From Cordylochernes scorpioides (Eukaryota > Arthropoda > Arachnida > Pseudoscorpiones > Chernetidae): a stretch of DNA of 64,000 bases. Numbering within the stretch: position 1 is the first letter of the stretch; the number at the start of each line of letters is the position of its first letter. The position numbers and the translations under genes were made by a program. The DNA lies in assembly GCA_030710605.1 (NCBI GenBank), contig CP092877.1, positions 71,259,524 to 71,323,523 on the forward strand. Reading direction: 5' to 3'. Below are positions 47,600-58,790 of the stretch, piece after piece. The notes beneath the pieces were generated by a model, which did not search any database, was not told the origin of the DNA, and was given only the letters and a program-made list of their open reading frames with translations.

Positions 47600-47990
47600 A
47601 AGCTTAGAGCTTTCTCTATCCCAAGTACACATAGGTACACATCATGATAAACATGATGGTGTATAGAGGGATTGTGACTACTTGTACTGTAAGCTCACCA
47701 CAAGTCTACACCTGTAGACAATTTAAACAATTTTATTGATTCTTTCAATCAAATTTTACAAAGAAGAAAAAATAAAAGAGTAAAAGGGCATATAAAGTGT
47801 AGGGGGATATATATACAAATGTCTTCAGCAAGGAAGGCTTCCCCACCTTGAGAGAGTCCTCCTCCACCTTCTACACCTGTAGAAGCAGCTCTACCTTTGC
47901 ATTTACAAGGTGACTCGGTCCTGTTTTGTTACTTGCAGTTACTGATGGGGCTGGACATGTGCAAGAACCGGGGCTCATTCTGTGAATCAT
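47600..47990 (-). mobile_element. SINE copy split by a 152-bp insertion
   Basis: SINE-body blocks (ACACATCATGATAAACATGA; CTGTAAGCTCACCACAAG; then ACTTGCAGTTACTGATGGGG and GGACATGTGCAAGAACCGGG) run in the order of the 6.3-kb copy. They are interrupted at TCTACACCTGTAG, which appears on both sides (47705-47717 and 47870-47882). Confidence 0.7.
47718..47869 (-). mobile_element. 152-bp retro-insertion with 13-bp target duplication
   Basis: It lies between two copies of TCTACACCTGTAG inside a SINE. On the minus strand it ends ...AATCAATAAAATTG, an AATAAA-bearing tail, which suggests a 5'-truncated LINE or processed RNA. The source is not identified. Confidence 0.6.
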
Positions 47991-48059
47991 TTTATAATTT
48001 AAACAACAAAAGATACAATTAGTAGGTTATATAGATTGAATTTTTGCCGGAAAGATAAA

Positions 48060-48430
48060 GGTCACTTTTCCCGTCAAAATAGACGTCAAAGCTATACGCC
48101 ATCTATTGACCGTCTCCGTAAATTTAGCGGCTTTAGGTCGGTTACAAAGCCACAACACCAGCTTTGGCAAACTAAGAAGCGCCCACCTAGAAACCATGGT
48201 TTCGGGCTAATGGCCCTCGTCAGTCTAGGGTGGACTTTAATTCCATGAGATAAACACAAAGGATCTAAGGGAATCTTCACAATCCGCCAAAGAGGTGTTT
48301 AGCTTGCAAAGTGGCCAAGACAAATCTATGGCCAAAATATTACACTACACTTTGATTTTAGCCAAAAGGCCGAGAAGCGATATGGCCAAAATATAGATGA
48401 ATATAGAAGGTTATAGATCAGAATTACTAT
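48060..48430. repeat. Dispersed repeat copy (partner 26437-26720)
   Basis: Shared blocks in order: CAAAATAGACG, CCAGCTTTGGCAAA, GAAGCGCCCACCT, ATTCCATGAGAT, AAAGTGGC, CCAAAATATAGAT. This copy is interrupted by the U2 fragment. Confidence 0.75.
48341..48381 (-). pseudogene. U2 snRNA 5' fragment (41 nt), retrotransposed
   Basis: The minus strand reads ATCGCTTCTCGGCCTTTTGG followed by CTAAAATCAAAGTGTAGT. This is the conserved 5' end of U2 starting exactly at nucleotide 1, with one substitution in the region that reads GATCAA in U2. It stops at about nucleotide 40, just after the branch-point recognition sequence GTGTAGT. ATGGCCAAAATAT flanks it on both sides (48328-48340; 48382-48394), a 13-bp target duplication. 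Confidence 0.92.
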
Positions 48431-48431
48431 G

Positions 48432-49485
48432 TAACGAGACCAAATAGGGAATTTAAACGCGTAGTTTACCTTTTTGGATTTGATGTTGTCTCTTATGAAT
48501 TAAAAACATAAACAAAACGTGTTTAATGGCCGCGTGTTCCGCGACCACCTGTAAGAACAGTAGCTGCGACGTGGCGCCGTGGTTAAATACATAACGTCGG
48601 AAGGATGTAAACAGGTGTGCGGCCGTAAAGGAAGACGCGGACTCTGGACTTCCTAGATGCCGCGCTACAATACCTCGTTCCCGTTGTGTAGAGGGCTCGG
48701 CTCTTCATTCTGGATCAAATATCGCCGCTAGATGGTGCTCTAATATCTTCACCAAGCTTGTAGTCCACGGTCAATATCCACCTGTTACTATCGAAACACA
48801 CGTGATTCAGTTGTGAATAAAGTAAGTTTATAAATAGGAAGCCTAACTTTTAATTCAAATCGAAACTAAAACTTAATTTAAATCTGAAGCAAAAACTTTA
48901 TTCACACACCTAAATCAGACACCAAAACTTAATGTATTAAAACAATAAGGATGAGTAAAAGCAATAAAAATACAGTCTATATATAAGTTAATAAGAGAAA
49001 CTTATATTGTGAAAGGATTTAACTTTTCTATATAATATATATTTAGGTTAAAAAACAAACAGCGCCCTATACAGCGACAACATTGTATTGACGGGAGGAA
49101 TTAAAAAAAAAAAACTGGTCAAGAAAAATATATTTTTTAAAGAGGTGATATTGAAGTGTGCACGTCATGGCTTCTCGCACAAGAGTACAGTATATGTAAA
49201 TAAGTACATATCTCTATCGATGTTTCATTGTTAATATAGCAGGTGATTCCTTGTAGTTCTATCTCTCTTCTTATTTCTTATCTCCACTCAATCATATCAG
49301 GGTATCAAACTTGTAGAGCTGGAGATGTATTTCTATCTATGTAAATAAGTATATACACGTGCGAGGGGGTTGTCCCAGTTCAAAACTTCAACTGTCGATA
49401 TAGATTTACTTCATACTAAGAAATCAATAATGATCATTGTCATTTTATCTTATTTGTATATACGACTAATTGTATAGACTTTTAT
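48432..49485. other. Intergenic with a CpG-richer patch at 48530-48720
   Basis: The patch (GGCCGCGTGTTCCGCGACCAC; GACGTGGCGCCGTGG) fits no repeat family here and has no convincing ORF. It is followed by a CTAGATGGTGCT motif at 48728. Confidence 0.35.
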
Positions 49486-49489
49486 TTAT

Positions 49490-49720
49490 TTGATTAGCTC
49501 ACCCAGTAGCTCGATACTTAGAGATCCGAGTTCGAAACTGCATAGAGATATTTTTGTTTCAATGGACTCTTATACATGTCCAACCCCACCGCCTGCACGT
49601 AACCAAATAAGGCTCTGCCACCTCCTGTAAGCTGTTTCTAAAAGACGTAGTTATGTGGTTTACCTACAGTATAAACCATCATGACCCAATGGCCTGTGCT
49701 AGAGTGTGATATCTTAGTAT
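49490..49720 (+). mobile_element. tRNA-derived SINE, plus-strand copy
   Basis: The head contains TAGCTCACCCAGTAGCTCGA and a B box CCGAGTTCGAAACTGC (49528-49543). The body follows with ATGTCCAACCCCACCGCC, CACGTAACCAAATAAGGCTC and TACAGTATAAACCATCATGA. Confidence 0.65.
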
Positions 49721-49721
49721 A

Positions 49722-51710
49722 AATAAAAACATTAATCTGTGTAAATTCTATAGGGAAGCTTTCGATCAGCGCTATTTCTCATCGTGCAATTAGAGAGGAG
49801 ATGCCAAATTGTGGATGTTTTGATGGAGTTATCGTCCCGATACCGCATCTCTATCGGTTGCGCAGCCTCGAGTAACGCACGGTTTCCAGCGGTGTGCACT
49901 GGACACACGGGGTTTACATTTGGCCATAAGCGTACACAAGACTGTTCGTTTACACTAAACCATAGGAGTACACGGGATCCGTGTATACTGGCCCAGAATT
50001 GTACACAGAACTGTCTATTTACAGCGGAGTCATGATTATTATTATTATCTCCTAGCTTTAAAATTTGTCGATATAGGTGAAATTTTGATTTGCATAACAA
50101 GCATTGTGAAGTCGTTCCATCTCCGAAAGCAACATTCACTCTACATGTCAGCCAAGCAAATGCTTCACTGCGATAATTGTCATAAGAAATATTTATCTTC
50201 TGTCCTGTCCCAATTTGCATAGTTTCAACGGCCAGCGTTTCCCCGGCTGCGCATCCCCAACCTAGGCAGATTTAGGGGGAGTCTTTCTTTTAAATATCGT
50301 TAGCAGCAGGGGGCGTGAGCTATCAATATGGAAATAGAGAAATAAAAAGTTGCATACCAATTTATTCTGACGTTCCCATTGGTTTGATTTGTTTCGTTTT
50401 GGTCAGAGAACAAATCCATTATTTTTCACCACTCAGAAAAAAAATCGTTTTCATGAATCCCTTTTTTCCCTGCTGTTTCAGAACTATGCCATGTTGAACG
50501 GCATGATCTGACATTGCGGTCCTTATCTTGTTCGCAGAGTTAAACGACACTTGGGGAATTCCTTCGCAAACATTTTTTTAAAAGTAAAAGTTGCATATAC
50601 CTTCCCTCACTCCCCTAAACACCACGATTTGACCTAGATGTGTCTGGGAAAATCGAATTCTCTATTTTTGATGTAAATAAAAGCCTCCTTTATATAAAAT
50701 AAATAAAATTTATATCGGCAAGATATTGCACTTCCCAAATATATTTTTTCTCGTCTGTTCGTTAATTGTAGAAAGTCCATCTATAGAATCCCAAAAGAAA
50801 TTACATTCAATAATTCCACTTTGACTAGACAAAGTGCGTTACATGTATTGTTTACCTAATTGTGGGTGGGTGTGTTGAAGAGATTTCCAAATTTAAATCC
50901 CAGTTGTGAACACACGTGTATCACACCAAATGTTTGAAAAGTTGCATAGCGCCCCCAATTTGCACACTTCCCGGCGGAATCCAATAATTTAGGCGCCGTT
51001 TAGAGCAACCTGAGGCTGTTTATTTGCCCAGTCTTGCCGCCGGTGGCTTTAGCCGCTCCTGGAGACTTCCTCGCTGGCTTTCTCGTGATTAAAAAAAAGT
51101 TTCTTTTTTCCTGCACGAATTATTGGAGAACGTTTGTTTAATTCAAATGTAATGTTAAACTGGAGCCTTTCACCTATGCAACGGGACATTTAAAGAATAA
51201 TTAAACCTTAAAATTTATCTCGATAGAATACAAATCAAACCATTCTCATGCCGCTAAAATTTACCATTGTACAGAATAAATATATCAATAAATTTTGTCA
51301 GATATTTATAATATAAAGAATTTTAAAAAGCCCAATCGTCAATTGATTCATAAATAGACAATACTACGTCATAGACTAGTAATGCGAAGCTTTATTAAAA
51401 ATCTAAAAATTAAAAAGCTTTCGACAGTTTGCACATTTTTAGATATTTAACCAAAGTTACGCATTGTTATCCTCTATGACACATATTGTCTAAATTCTGT
51501 TTTGTTGTTAGCATCCTTCAAGTGGTGACATTATGGTGACAAATATTCTACAATTTGATCTGTTAGTGACTCGTAGATCAACTAGTGATCTTCCGCTATG
51601 TTTCTTGAATTAAAATATCTCTCGTAATTTTCATTTTTTTTTCATTAATTCCTAAATGAAATGCTGATATAAAAGTGTGAAAAAAAATTGCCTCTCTGAC
51701 TCCTTCAAGA
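49722..51710. other. Intergenic, no assigned gene
   Basis: 49732-50220 is an open minus-strand frame of 162 codons in a GC-richer patch, with a partly repetitive Trp/Cys/Val-rich middle and no recognisable domain. I do not call it a gene. 50940-51080 is another GC-richer unique patch. Confidence 0.35.
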
Positions 51711-51718
51711 AATATATA

Positions 51719-53026
51719 CAAGGTATGTCCCATAAGTTCCCGGACTGGGTCCATAAAAAAAAAAGGTGAGATTTTTTTTAAAATTTTTTATTAAAACTTT
51801 TCAAAGTAATCCCCCCTTGCTTCAACGCACCAGCGCCATCGTTTCTCTTAATTGTCGAAACAGTTTTTATAAGCCTCTTTTGGAATGCTCTTCAATGCTA
51901 ACGGCGATTTTTCTATTATGTCATCCCTGGTGTCAAAATGTCTTCCTTTTAGAACTGCTTTAAATTTGGGGAACAGGAAAAAGTCATTTGGTGCGATGTC
52001 TGGGAAATAGGGTGGTTGAAGTAGGATTTGTGTCCCGTTTTTCGCCAAAAAGCTAGTCATCAAGTGCACTGTGTGAGGGCGAACATTGTCACGGTGTAGG
52101 ATCCAGCCACCATTAGTCCATTTTTCTGGCCTTTTTTTCGAATCGCTTCCCTTAGACGGCGAAGAATGCCCAAATACATTTCCTTAATAACTGTTTGGCC
52201 TGCAGGAAGATACTCGTGATGAACAATGCCCTTGTTATCCGAAAAAGCGACCAGCAACACCTTGTTTCTGGATTTTTTGGGTCTAGGCTCACCCTAACCT
52301 CTCCACTCGGCAGATTGAGGTTTGGTTTCAGGGTCATAGCCATAGACCCATGTCTCGTCGCCTGTGATTATCTTGTCTGTCCATTCTGGATCCGTTCTTG
52401 TCATTTCCATCATGTCCTCACAGGTTGCAAGCCGACACAGTTTTTGCTCATTGGTGAGGAATCTTGGGATGAATTTTGCAGGAGTCTTTTTGGGCTTCAA
52501 ATCTTCGGTTACGATCCTTCCAATCGTTGTTTTAGAGATGCCTGTATCTTTCTCTAGCTCCAGCAAAGTGGTTCGAGGATTTTCTTTTATCAAATCGGTG
52601 ATTTTTTGCACATTTTCATCAGTCCTTTGAAATTTTGGGCGTCCTTGACGAGGATCATCTTCAATGGAAATTCTGCCAGCTTTAAATCTAGAATGCCATT
52701 CAAAAACAGTTGTTCTCTTTGGGGCGTCATTGGGGAATGCTTTATTAAGCATTTCAAAAGTTTCGGTTATTGATATTTGAAGTTTCACACAAAATTCTAT
52801 GCAAATCCTCTGCTTCAATTTTTGTTCCATCGTAAAATCGCCGCAGCGCTAGGTGTGACCTTTAAATAAATTAGAATAACCTTGGCGCGCGCGCAAGTAC
52901 CGCCTCGATATTGATACCACCGTGTAGCCAGATATTCTTTCTATAATAAACAGTCAAATTCATTTATATTTTTTATTTATTTTTTTTTTTATGGACCCAG
53001 TCCGGGAACTTATGGGACATACCTTG
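51719..53026 (-). mobile_element. Mariner element, full length (1308 bp)
   Basis: TA-flanked ends share CAAGGTATGTCCCATAAGTT ... GGACTGGGTCCAT and the exact complement. Length and layout match an intact mariner. The transposase is on the minus strand and spans 52830 to 51848 with breaks. Confidence 0.95.
51848..52830 (-). pseudogene. Mariner transposase, complete in extent but frameshifted
   Basis: The start ATG at 52830 lies just inside the right terminal repeat. The first frame (52294-52830) carries the N-terminal HTH (FCVKLQISITETFEMLNKAF), the linker RISIEDDPRQGRP, the second HTH (TLLELEKDTGISKTTIGRIV), LTNEQK and ITGDETWVYGYDPETK with the first catalytic Asp. A stop follows EWRG. The next frame (52060-52260) has LLVAFSDNKGIVHHEYLP and the region of the second Asp. 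The third (51848-52069) has PPYFPDIAPNDFFLFPKFK with the third Asp. Total extent is ~327 codons, close to the usual ~345. At least two frame breaks make it inactive. It is not a SETMAR gene: no SET-domain sequence is present. Confidence 0.9.
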
Positions 53027-53290
53027 TATATTATATATACTAGCCGAATGACCCGGGTAACGCCCGTGTTTTACCCGATTGAATGTTTTTATTCAAATAC
53101 TATTTGTTACAATTATAAATTGGCGCCTTAAATAAATGCATATATTAGTTAATAACTATAGCCTATGTGCTTTATCTGTCTATGTACTGTTGGCTTCCGT
53201 AGGCGTCTCTTACTGGGTAAAATAAAGAGAGGATTCCATTTAGTTATTAACTAATATATGCATTTATTTAAGGAGCGACCCGCTCCAACA
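53027..53290 (-). mobile_element. Helitron-like 3' terminus followed by an inverted repeat
   Basis: On the minus strand, CACGGGCGTTACCCGGGTCA then TTCGGCTAG ends at 53040 and is followed by T. This is a hairpin plus CTAG, lying 13 bp from the mariner's end. Further right, ATAAATGCATATATTAGTTA (53133) and its complement (ending ~53272) form a 140-bp inverted pair. Confidence 0.5.
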
Positions 53291-55200
53291 CAATAGTTAC
53301 AAAAACAACAAAGCGAGTGGGGGGGGGGGGCAAAGGTGGCGTGATCGTAGCCAACCAATAGGAGAGCGCCATTCCAAAAAAAAAGCAAACGGTGACAGAG
53401 ATGAAAAAGAATTGATGACGCTCGTAACTGTATATAGAATATAAAGAAATTTCTGTTGTTTTTGATCATCTTGAGGATAATACTATGTTAACGCAGTCGT
53501 GGTTAAGAATCTTGAAAGAATAATAATAAAAATAGTTTTGATCAGATATTGCTTTAATTGAACTTATGGAATATATAAAAAAAAAACATAATTTGATTAA
53601 AGTACATCCTGGCTTAAGGCGAGTAGAACAAAGAAAAACAAAAGATTATTTACATAATGTACAAAATATTTGAGCCGGCCATCGGGAAACAACAACAATG
53701 AGTTTTTATAGGGGAAGCGTGACCTCTGGCGGTCTATTTAACAGAATATTTGAATCTATGAAATATAATTTTAAATAAAATAATATTTTAATATAACATA
53801 TATATAGACGAATGGCGATATCAAAGATTTTCTACTTCCTTAAGTTTTGTTTATGAGTGTATATTGGTAGATTATAGTGAGTTATTGGTTTTAATGTTTC
53901 TGGAGTGTGTATGTATGGAGATCAGCTGGTTTCTCCTGTTCAGATGGCATTACCATCTTGCCATTGTATCTGACATTACTGTTCTGTTTGGAGTCAGGTT
54001 CCTGATTTATTGACTGGGTCTTAGCCCGATCTGGCTCCAAGGTTTGAAGTTTATGAAAGAAATGTTTCATTCTCTATAAACCGCTTCAGTTCTGGTGTCA
54101 ACAACTGAGGAATGAAGGAAACCGTTTGGACCCGTGGGTCGTGTCAGTTTCAGGGCGAGACAAATTCTCTGTATGTCTAATTATAAACTGAGGGAGGGAA
54201 TCTCACCTCTCTGAGATTACGATGAAGCTTTTTTTACCCCCCACTTTAAAAATTGCTGTAAAAAAAAAATTAAAACACTGGAACTCTCTTCGTTAGGGTT
54301 CTGAATATTGTTATTTTATGGTAAAATAAGTACTATGAGATTTGTGTAATGTGTGAATATAGAATGACTGAAGGTCTTTTTTTTTTCTTTTTTTTTTTTT
54401 TGTATAAGACTGTGGTGTGTGTTTAGGATGTTTTATTGATTTAGGGTTCTAGATATGACATCCCAGCGTTAAATGCTATCTCCATGGTTAAAAGATAGTC
54501 CATTGAAATAAGCTCATTGTTGGAATTTTTTGTTGCGATTGGGTGCTTCCAGAATCAGATTTTCATCGTCTGGATTATATTTGAAAAATACATAACCAAA
54601 GTATCTCGTCTATTAATGTAACTCTGAGGTGTTGCATAGCTGTGAGATCCATTTATTTTATTTTGTCATCAATACCTCCGAGGCTATTGGCGATTGGTTA
54701 CAGTCTATCGGGGAAACACCGATAACTGTTGATATATATGTCTATATACATATAGAAAGTAAATATGCACATAAGGTGGTATTTCTAACAAATTCTAATG
54801 GGATAATGTCTGAAATTTGCTTTAAATTTTATATAAAAATATTCTAATTCGAAGAGCAATCCTCTGAAAAAACCGCGGAATCAGCCGCCATTACTAAACT
54901 TTTTTTTTGCGGGCAGACGTGGGCGGAAGTCCAGTCAGACAAAGCGCAGCCGAGTTCCGGTGGCACACAAAAAGTTGCAGACGACCACCAACCTCTGGCT
55001 CCCTATGTAAAAACACATGCAGGTAAAAAAGCAAGGTTTTACATGTGGAAGTCTTCAACGAACTCTGTCGGTAGTTATGCAAATACATCCAGCAGATTGC
55101 CTTCTTACCGCCATCTAGTGTGTGATTCGAGTGATTTAATACAAAAATAATATTTCAGGTATAGGCTTTAGCAATGTATAGAATTTCTTCATTTTGTTCT
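53290..55200. other. Intergenic with small fragments
   Basis: 53313-53330 is a G run. 53355 has a CCAATAGG box. 53815-53861 is one end of the 214-bp MITE. 54840-55000 is GC-richer and unique. 55100 carries CGCCATCTAGTG. No gene is recognised. Confidence 0.4.
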
Positions 55201-55208
55201 TCACACGC

Positions 55209-55966
55209 AGGAGTGTAGTGTAGGGTACGGGAGTGTAGTGTAGGGTACGGGAGTGTAGTGTAGGGTACGGGAGTGGAGTGTAGGGTACGGGAGTGGAGTG
55301 TAGATACGGGAGTGTAGTGTAGGGTACGGGAGTGTAGTGTAGGTACGGGAGTGTAGTGTAGGGTACGGGAGTGTAGTGTAGGGTACGGGAGTGTAGTGTA
55401 GGTACGGGAGTGGAGTGTAGGGTACGGGAGTGGAGTGTAGGGTACGGGAGTGTAGTGTAGGGTACGGGAGTGTAGTGTAGGGTACGGGAGTGTAGTGTAG
55501 GTACGGGAGTGTAGTGTAGGGTACGGGAGTGTAGTGTAGGGTACGGGAGTGTAGTGTAGGGTACGGGAGTGGAGTGTAGGTACGGGAGTGTAGTGTAGGG
55601 TACGGCAGTGTAGTGTAGGGTACGGCAGTGTAGTGTAGGGTACGGGAGTGTAGTGTAGGGTACGGGAGTGTAGTGTAGGTACGGGAGTGTAGTGTAGGTA
55701 CGGGAGTGTAGCGTAGGGTACGGGAGTGTAGTGTAGGGTATGGGAGTGTAGTGAAGGGTACGGGAGTGTAAGTTTAGGCCGCGGGAGTGTAGTGTAGGGT
55801 ACGGGAGTGTAGTGTAGGTACGGGAGTGTAGTGTAGGGTACGGGAGTGTAGTGTAGGGTACAGGAGTGTAATGTAGGCCGCGGGAATGTAGTGTAGGGCG
55901 CGGGAGTGTAGTGTAGGGTACGGGAGTGTAGTGTAGGGTACGGGAGTGTAGTGTAGGTACGGGAGC
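55209..55966. repeat. Minisatellite 1: ~20-bp unit, G/T-rich on plus strand
   Basis: The unit is GGGTACGGGAGTGTAGTGTA (20 bp), with an 18-bp variant lacking two G's. About 38 copies, some with GGAGTG or GGCAGTG substitutions and a few diverged units near 55770-55900. It gives long minus-strand open frames (TLHSRTLHYTPVPYTT type) only because the unit lacks stops in all frames. Confidence 0.97.
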
Positions 55967-56089
55967 CAGACTTGGCGCGCGGCCACCGTATAGATCCGGC
56001 GGGAGAGGGACAATGCTCCTCGAGTCCATCCAGCATCGATTTTGGCGGATGTCTTTTTGATTGCTTCGTGTCTGCCCAGGGTCTCCTAT

Positions 56090-57150
56090 ATACACACGTG
56101 TCTCCACACGCACGTGACTCCAGACATTCACACACGTGTCTCCACACACACCGGACTCCAGACATTCACATACGTCACTCCACACACACCGGACTCCAGA
56201 CATTCACACACGTATCTCCACACACACCGGACTCCAGACATTCACATACGTCACTCCACACACACCGGACTCCAGACATTCACATACGTCACTCCACACA
56301 CACCGGACTCCAGACATTCACACACGTATCTCCACACACACCGGACTCCAGACATTCACATACGTCACTCCACACACACCGGACTCCAGACATTCACATA
56401 CGTCACTCCACACACACCGGACTCCAGACATTCACACACGTATCTCCACACACACCGGACTCCAGACATTCACACACGTATCTCCACACACACCGGACTC
56501 CAGACATTCACACACGTATCTCCACACACACCGGACTCCAGACATTCACATACGTCACTCCACACACACCGGACTCCAGACATTCACATACGTCACTCCA
56601 CACACACCGGACTCCAGACATTCACATACGTCACTCCACACACACCGGACTCCAGACATTCACACACGTATCTCCACACACACCGGACTCCAGACATTCA
56701 CACACGTGTCTCCACACACACCGGACTCCAGACATTCACACACGTGTCTCCACACACACCGGACTCCAGACATTCACATACGTCACTCCACACACACCGG
56801 ACTCCAGACATTCACACACGTATCTCCACACACATTGGACTCCAGACATTCACACACGTATCTCCACACACGTGTCTCCACAAACGTGCCTCCAGACATT
56901 CACACACCTGACTCCACACGAGCGTCTCCAGACATAAACACACGTGCCTTCAGACATTCACATATCTGACTCCACACGAATTGTCTCCAAGATAAACACA
57001 CGTGTCTTCAGACATGAACACACGTGTCTCCAGTCACACACGACTCCGCACAATCACACGCGTATCTTCAGACATGAAGACACGTTTCTATAGATACACG
57101 TGACTCCGCACATTCAAAAATGTGTCTCCAGACATAAACACACGTGTATT
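56090..57150. repeat. Minisatellite 2: 40-bp unit, C/A-rich on plus strand
   Basis: Two alternating 40-bp units differ in CACACACGTATCTCCACACA versus CACATACGTCACTCCACACA, both followed by CACCGGACTCCAGACATT. About 20 regular copies to ~56900, then decaying copies to ~57150. The three overlapping open frames of 277-321 codons are repeat artefacts. Confidence 0.97.
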
Positions 57151-57159
57151 CAGACAAAA

Positions 57160-57530
57160 TCAAACCTATATTTTGACCCACAAATGTTCCTAGAACACAC
57201 ATGGCTATTGTTACGCCTAAATGTGCTCGGACACATATACACATGACGCTTAGCACATGTGTTCCAGTCAGTGTGTGTGCAAATAAAATGTTGAAATAAG
57301 AGAGCAATAGAAACTTTAAAACCCAATTTCCATAATGTATGCGGCACCTTTTAAACTTCACACTGTTCTTTAGGCTCTCTTTTGGTTTATCTTTACCGTG
57401 ACATCATCGAATCGTGTATTTGCCGTTCGGATTGAAGGAGGGTATTCTAACTCCCTCAAGAGACTTACGTACTTATGCAAATTTTATATAGTACAAATTT
57501 TACTTTGGTCACGCTGGAAAATAAAAGCAT
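57160..57530. other. Intergenic, nothing recognised
   Basis: No gene, RNA or repeat family recognised. One ATGCAAAT site at 57475. Confidence 0.4.
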
Positions 57531-57535
57531 CTTCT

Positions 57536-57777
57536 GATCGTGAAACTGAGCGTTGCTGATGGCTTGCGCCATCTCTTGGAATAAATATCAACTAATCGGT
57601 TTTTTGTTGTTAATTATTTCAGCCTGAAATGTTATTGGATTTTCTTGATTATTTATATTTGTCCAATACTCTGGGTTCATTTAAAAAATGAACGATTAAT
57701 GAATATTTAATCCGACAGATGTGTGTGTGTGTGGTGCAAACCATCAGCAACTTTAAGTTGCACGTTCAGGAGATGCT
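57536..57777. mobile_element. Palindromic MITE (7.7-kb family), diverged
   Basis: GCATCTTCTGATCGTGAAAC and the complement AAGTTGCACGTTCAGGAGATG at the ends, with GCGCCATCTCTTGGAATAAA inside. A (TG)n insertion lies at 57720-57733. Confidence 0.7.
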
Positions 57778-57849
57778 TTTTTTTTTTCTTCATATATACA
57801 ATCGTGTTCCAAAAAAAAAGGAGTACCTCTCCCTTTAATTATACATTAG

Positions 57850-58395
57850 TACAATGTATTATGTTTATCTTCTTGTAAAAAAAACTTGACATATCCACAA
57901 GCCGCTCTCCTGTACTGATAAAGGCCATAGCTCGAAACCGCGGTATACAGGTTGTTGGCTTTTTGTCTGTATTTGCTATAACTGGTGTTGTAGCTCATTC
58001 TTTATCTTCACTAGTAATTTATTTAACTAGGGTGATGTATAGTGCCAACGTTCTGAAGCATATTTAAAGGGAGAGGTGATTCTTTTGGTACAATAAATAT
58101 TATCCACTCCTGCAACTTTATCTTTTATACATCCATAACACTAAACACCACACAAATATTTATCATTAATGTGAAAAAATAGTACAAATGTGATATTATA
58201 CTGGGATAAGGTGCATAAATTATGAAAAAGGAATCTTCTTATCGTGCAACTGAGAGATTGAAACTGATTTTTATTTCAAAGTCTATATAAGATTATATAA
58301 GATTAAATACAGAATAAATATAAATATGAATAAATATGATTATATAATGATAAATATACTGAAAGTTGCTTTCATAATTTATCATTAAACTTCTG
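57850..58395. repeat. Half copy of the 7.7-kb MITE family, with flank
   Basis: 58172-58256 reads AAATAGTACAAATGTGATAT, GGATAAGGTGCATAAATT, then GAATCTTCTTATCGTGCAAC, the reverse of the 7.9-kb flank. Only one arm is present. The remainder is AT-rich without genes. Confidence 0.6.
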
Positions 58396-58623
58396 GTAGG
58401 TAGACAGCACCTTGGTCCAGCTGGTCCATTCACTGAGGATTTTCGTGGGGAAAATAATACATTGGTTTCTCCTTGTCACAGGCCTGGTTAGTACTTGGGA
58501 GGGTGACAACTTTGCTGTAGGTTATTCTGTACGTGGAGTACATATAGTTAGTTTGGTGTTTTCTGCTTCAATATACCGAATACATAATAGTAAGTTTCGA
58601 ATAAAAGAAACATAACGCATAAA

Positions 58624-58698
58624 AGTCGGTAGACGAGTGGGTAACACTCTCCATTCCCGACAGCCATTAACCAGGATTGAAACCCGCGTTAACATTTT
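58624..58698 (+). repeat. tRNA-like sequence, probably a SINE head
   Basis: AGACGAGTGGGTAACACTC resembles an A box with D arm, and CCAGGATTGAAACCCGCG resembles a B box with T arm, at tRNA-like spacing. The acceptor stem is not closed. Confidence 0.5.
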
Positions 58699-58790
58699 GT
58701 TTAATATGTGAATAACCTTCATATATTATTCACTGTTTCAATTATCATAAACTAGGTTGCTCTTGTTGAGCGGTACCTAATATAGTGATT

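Noticed and set aside
51848-52830. A SETMAR-like host gene
   Set aside because: Intact mariner termini and TA target sites surround it, it is frameshifted, and there is no SET-domain sequence.
55136-56969. Proteins of 277-355 residues with histidine/threonine-rich repeats
   Set aside because: Minisatellite translation in several frames at once; no start context, splice sites or codon bias.
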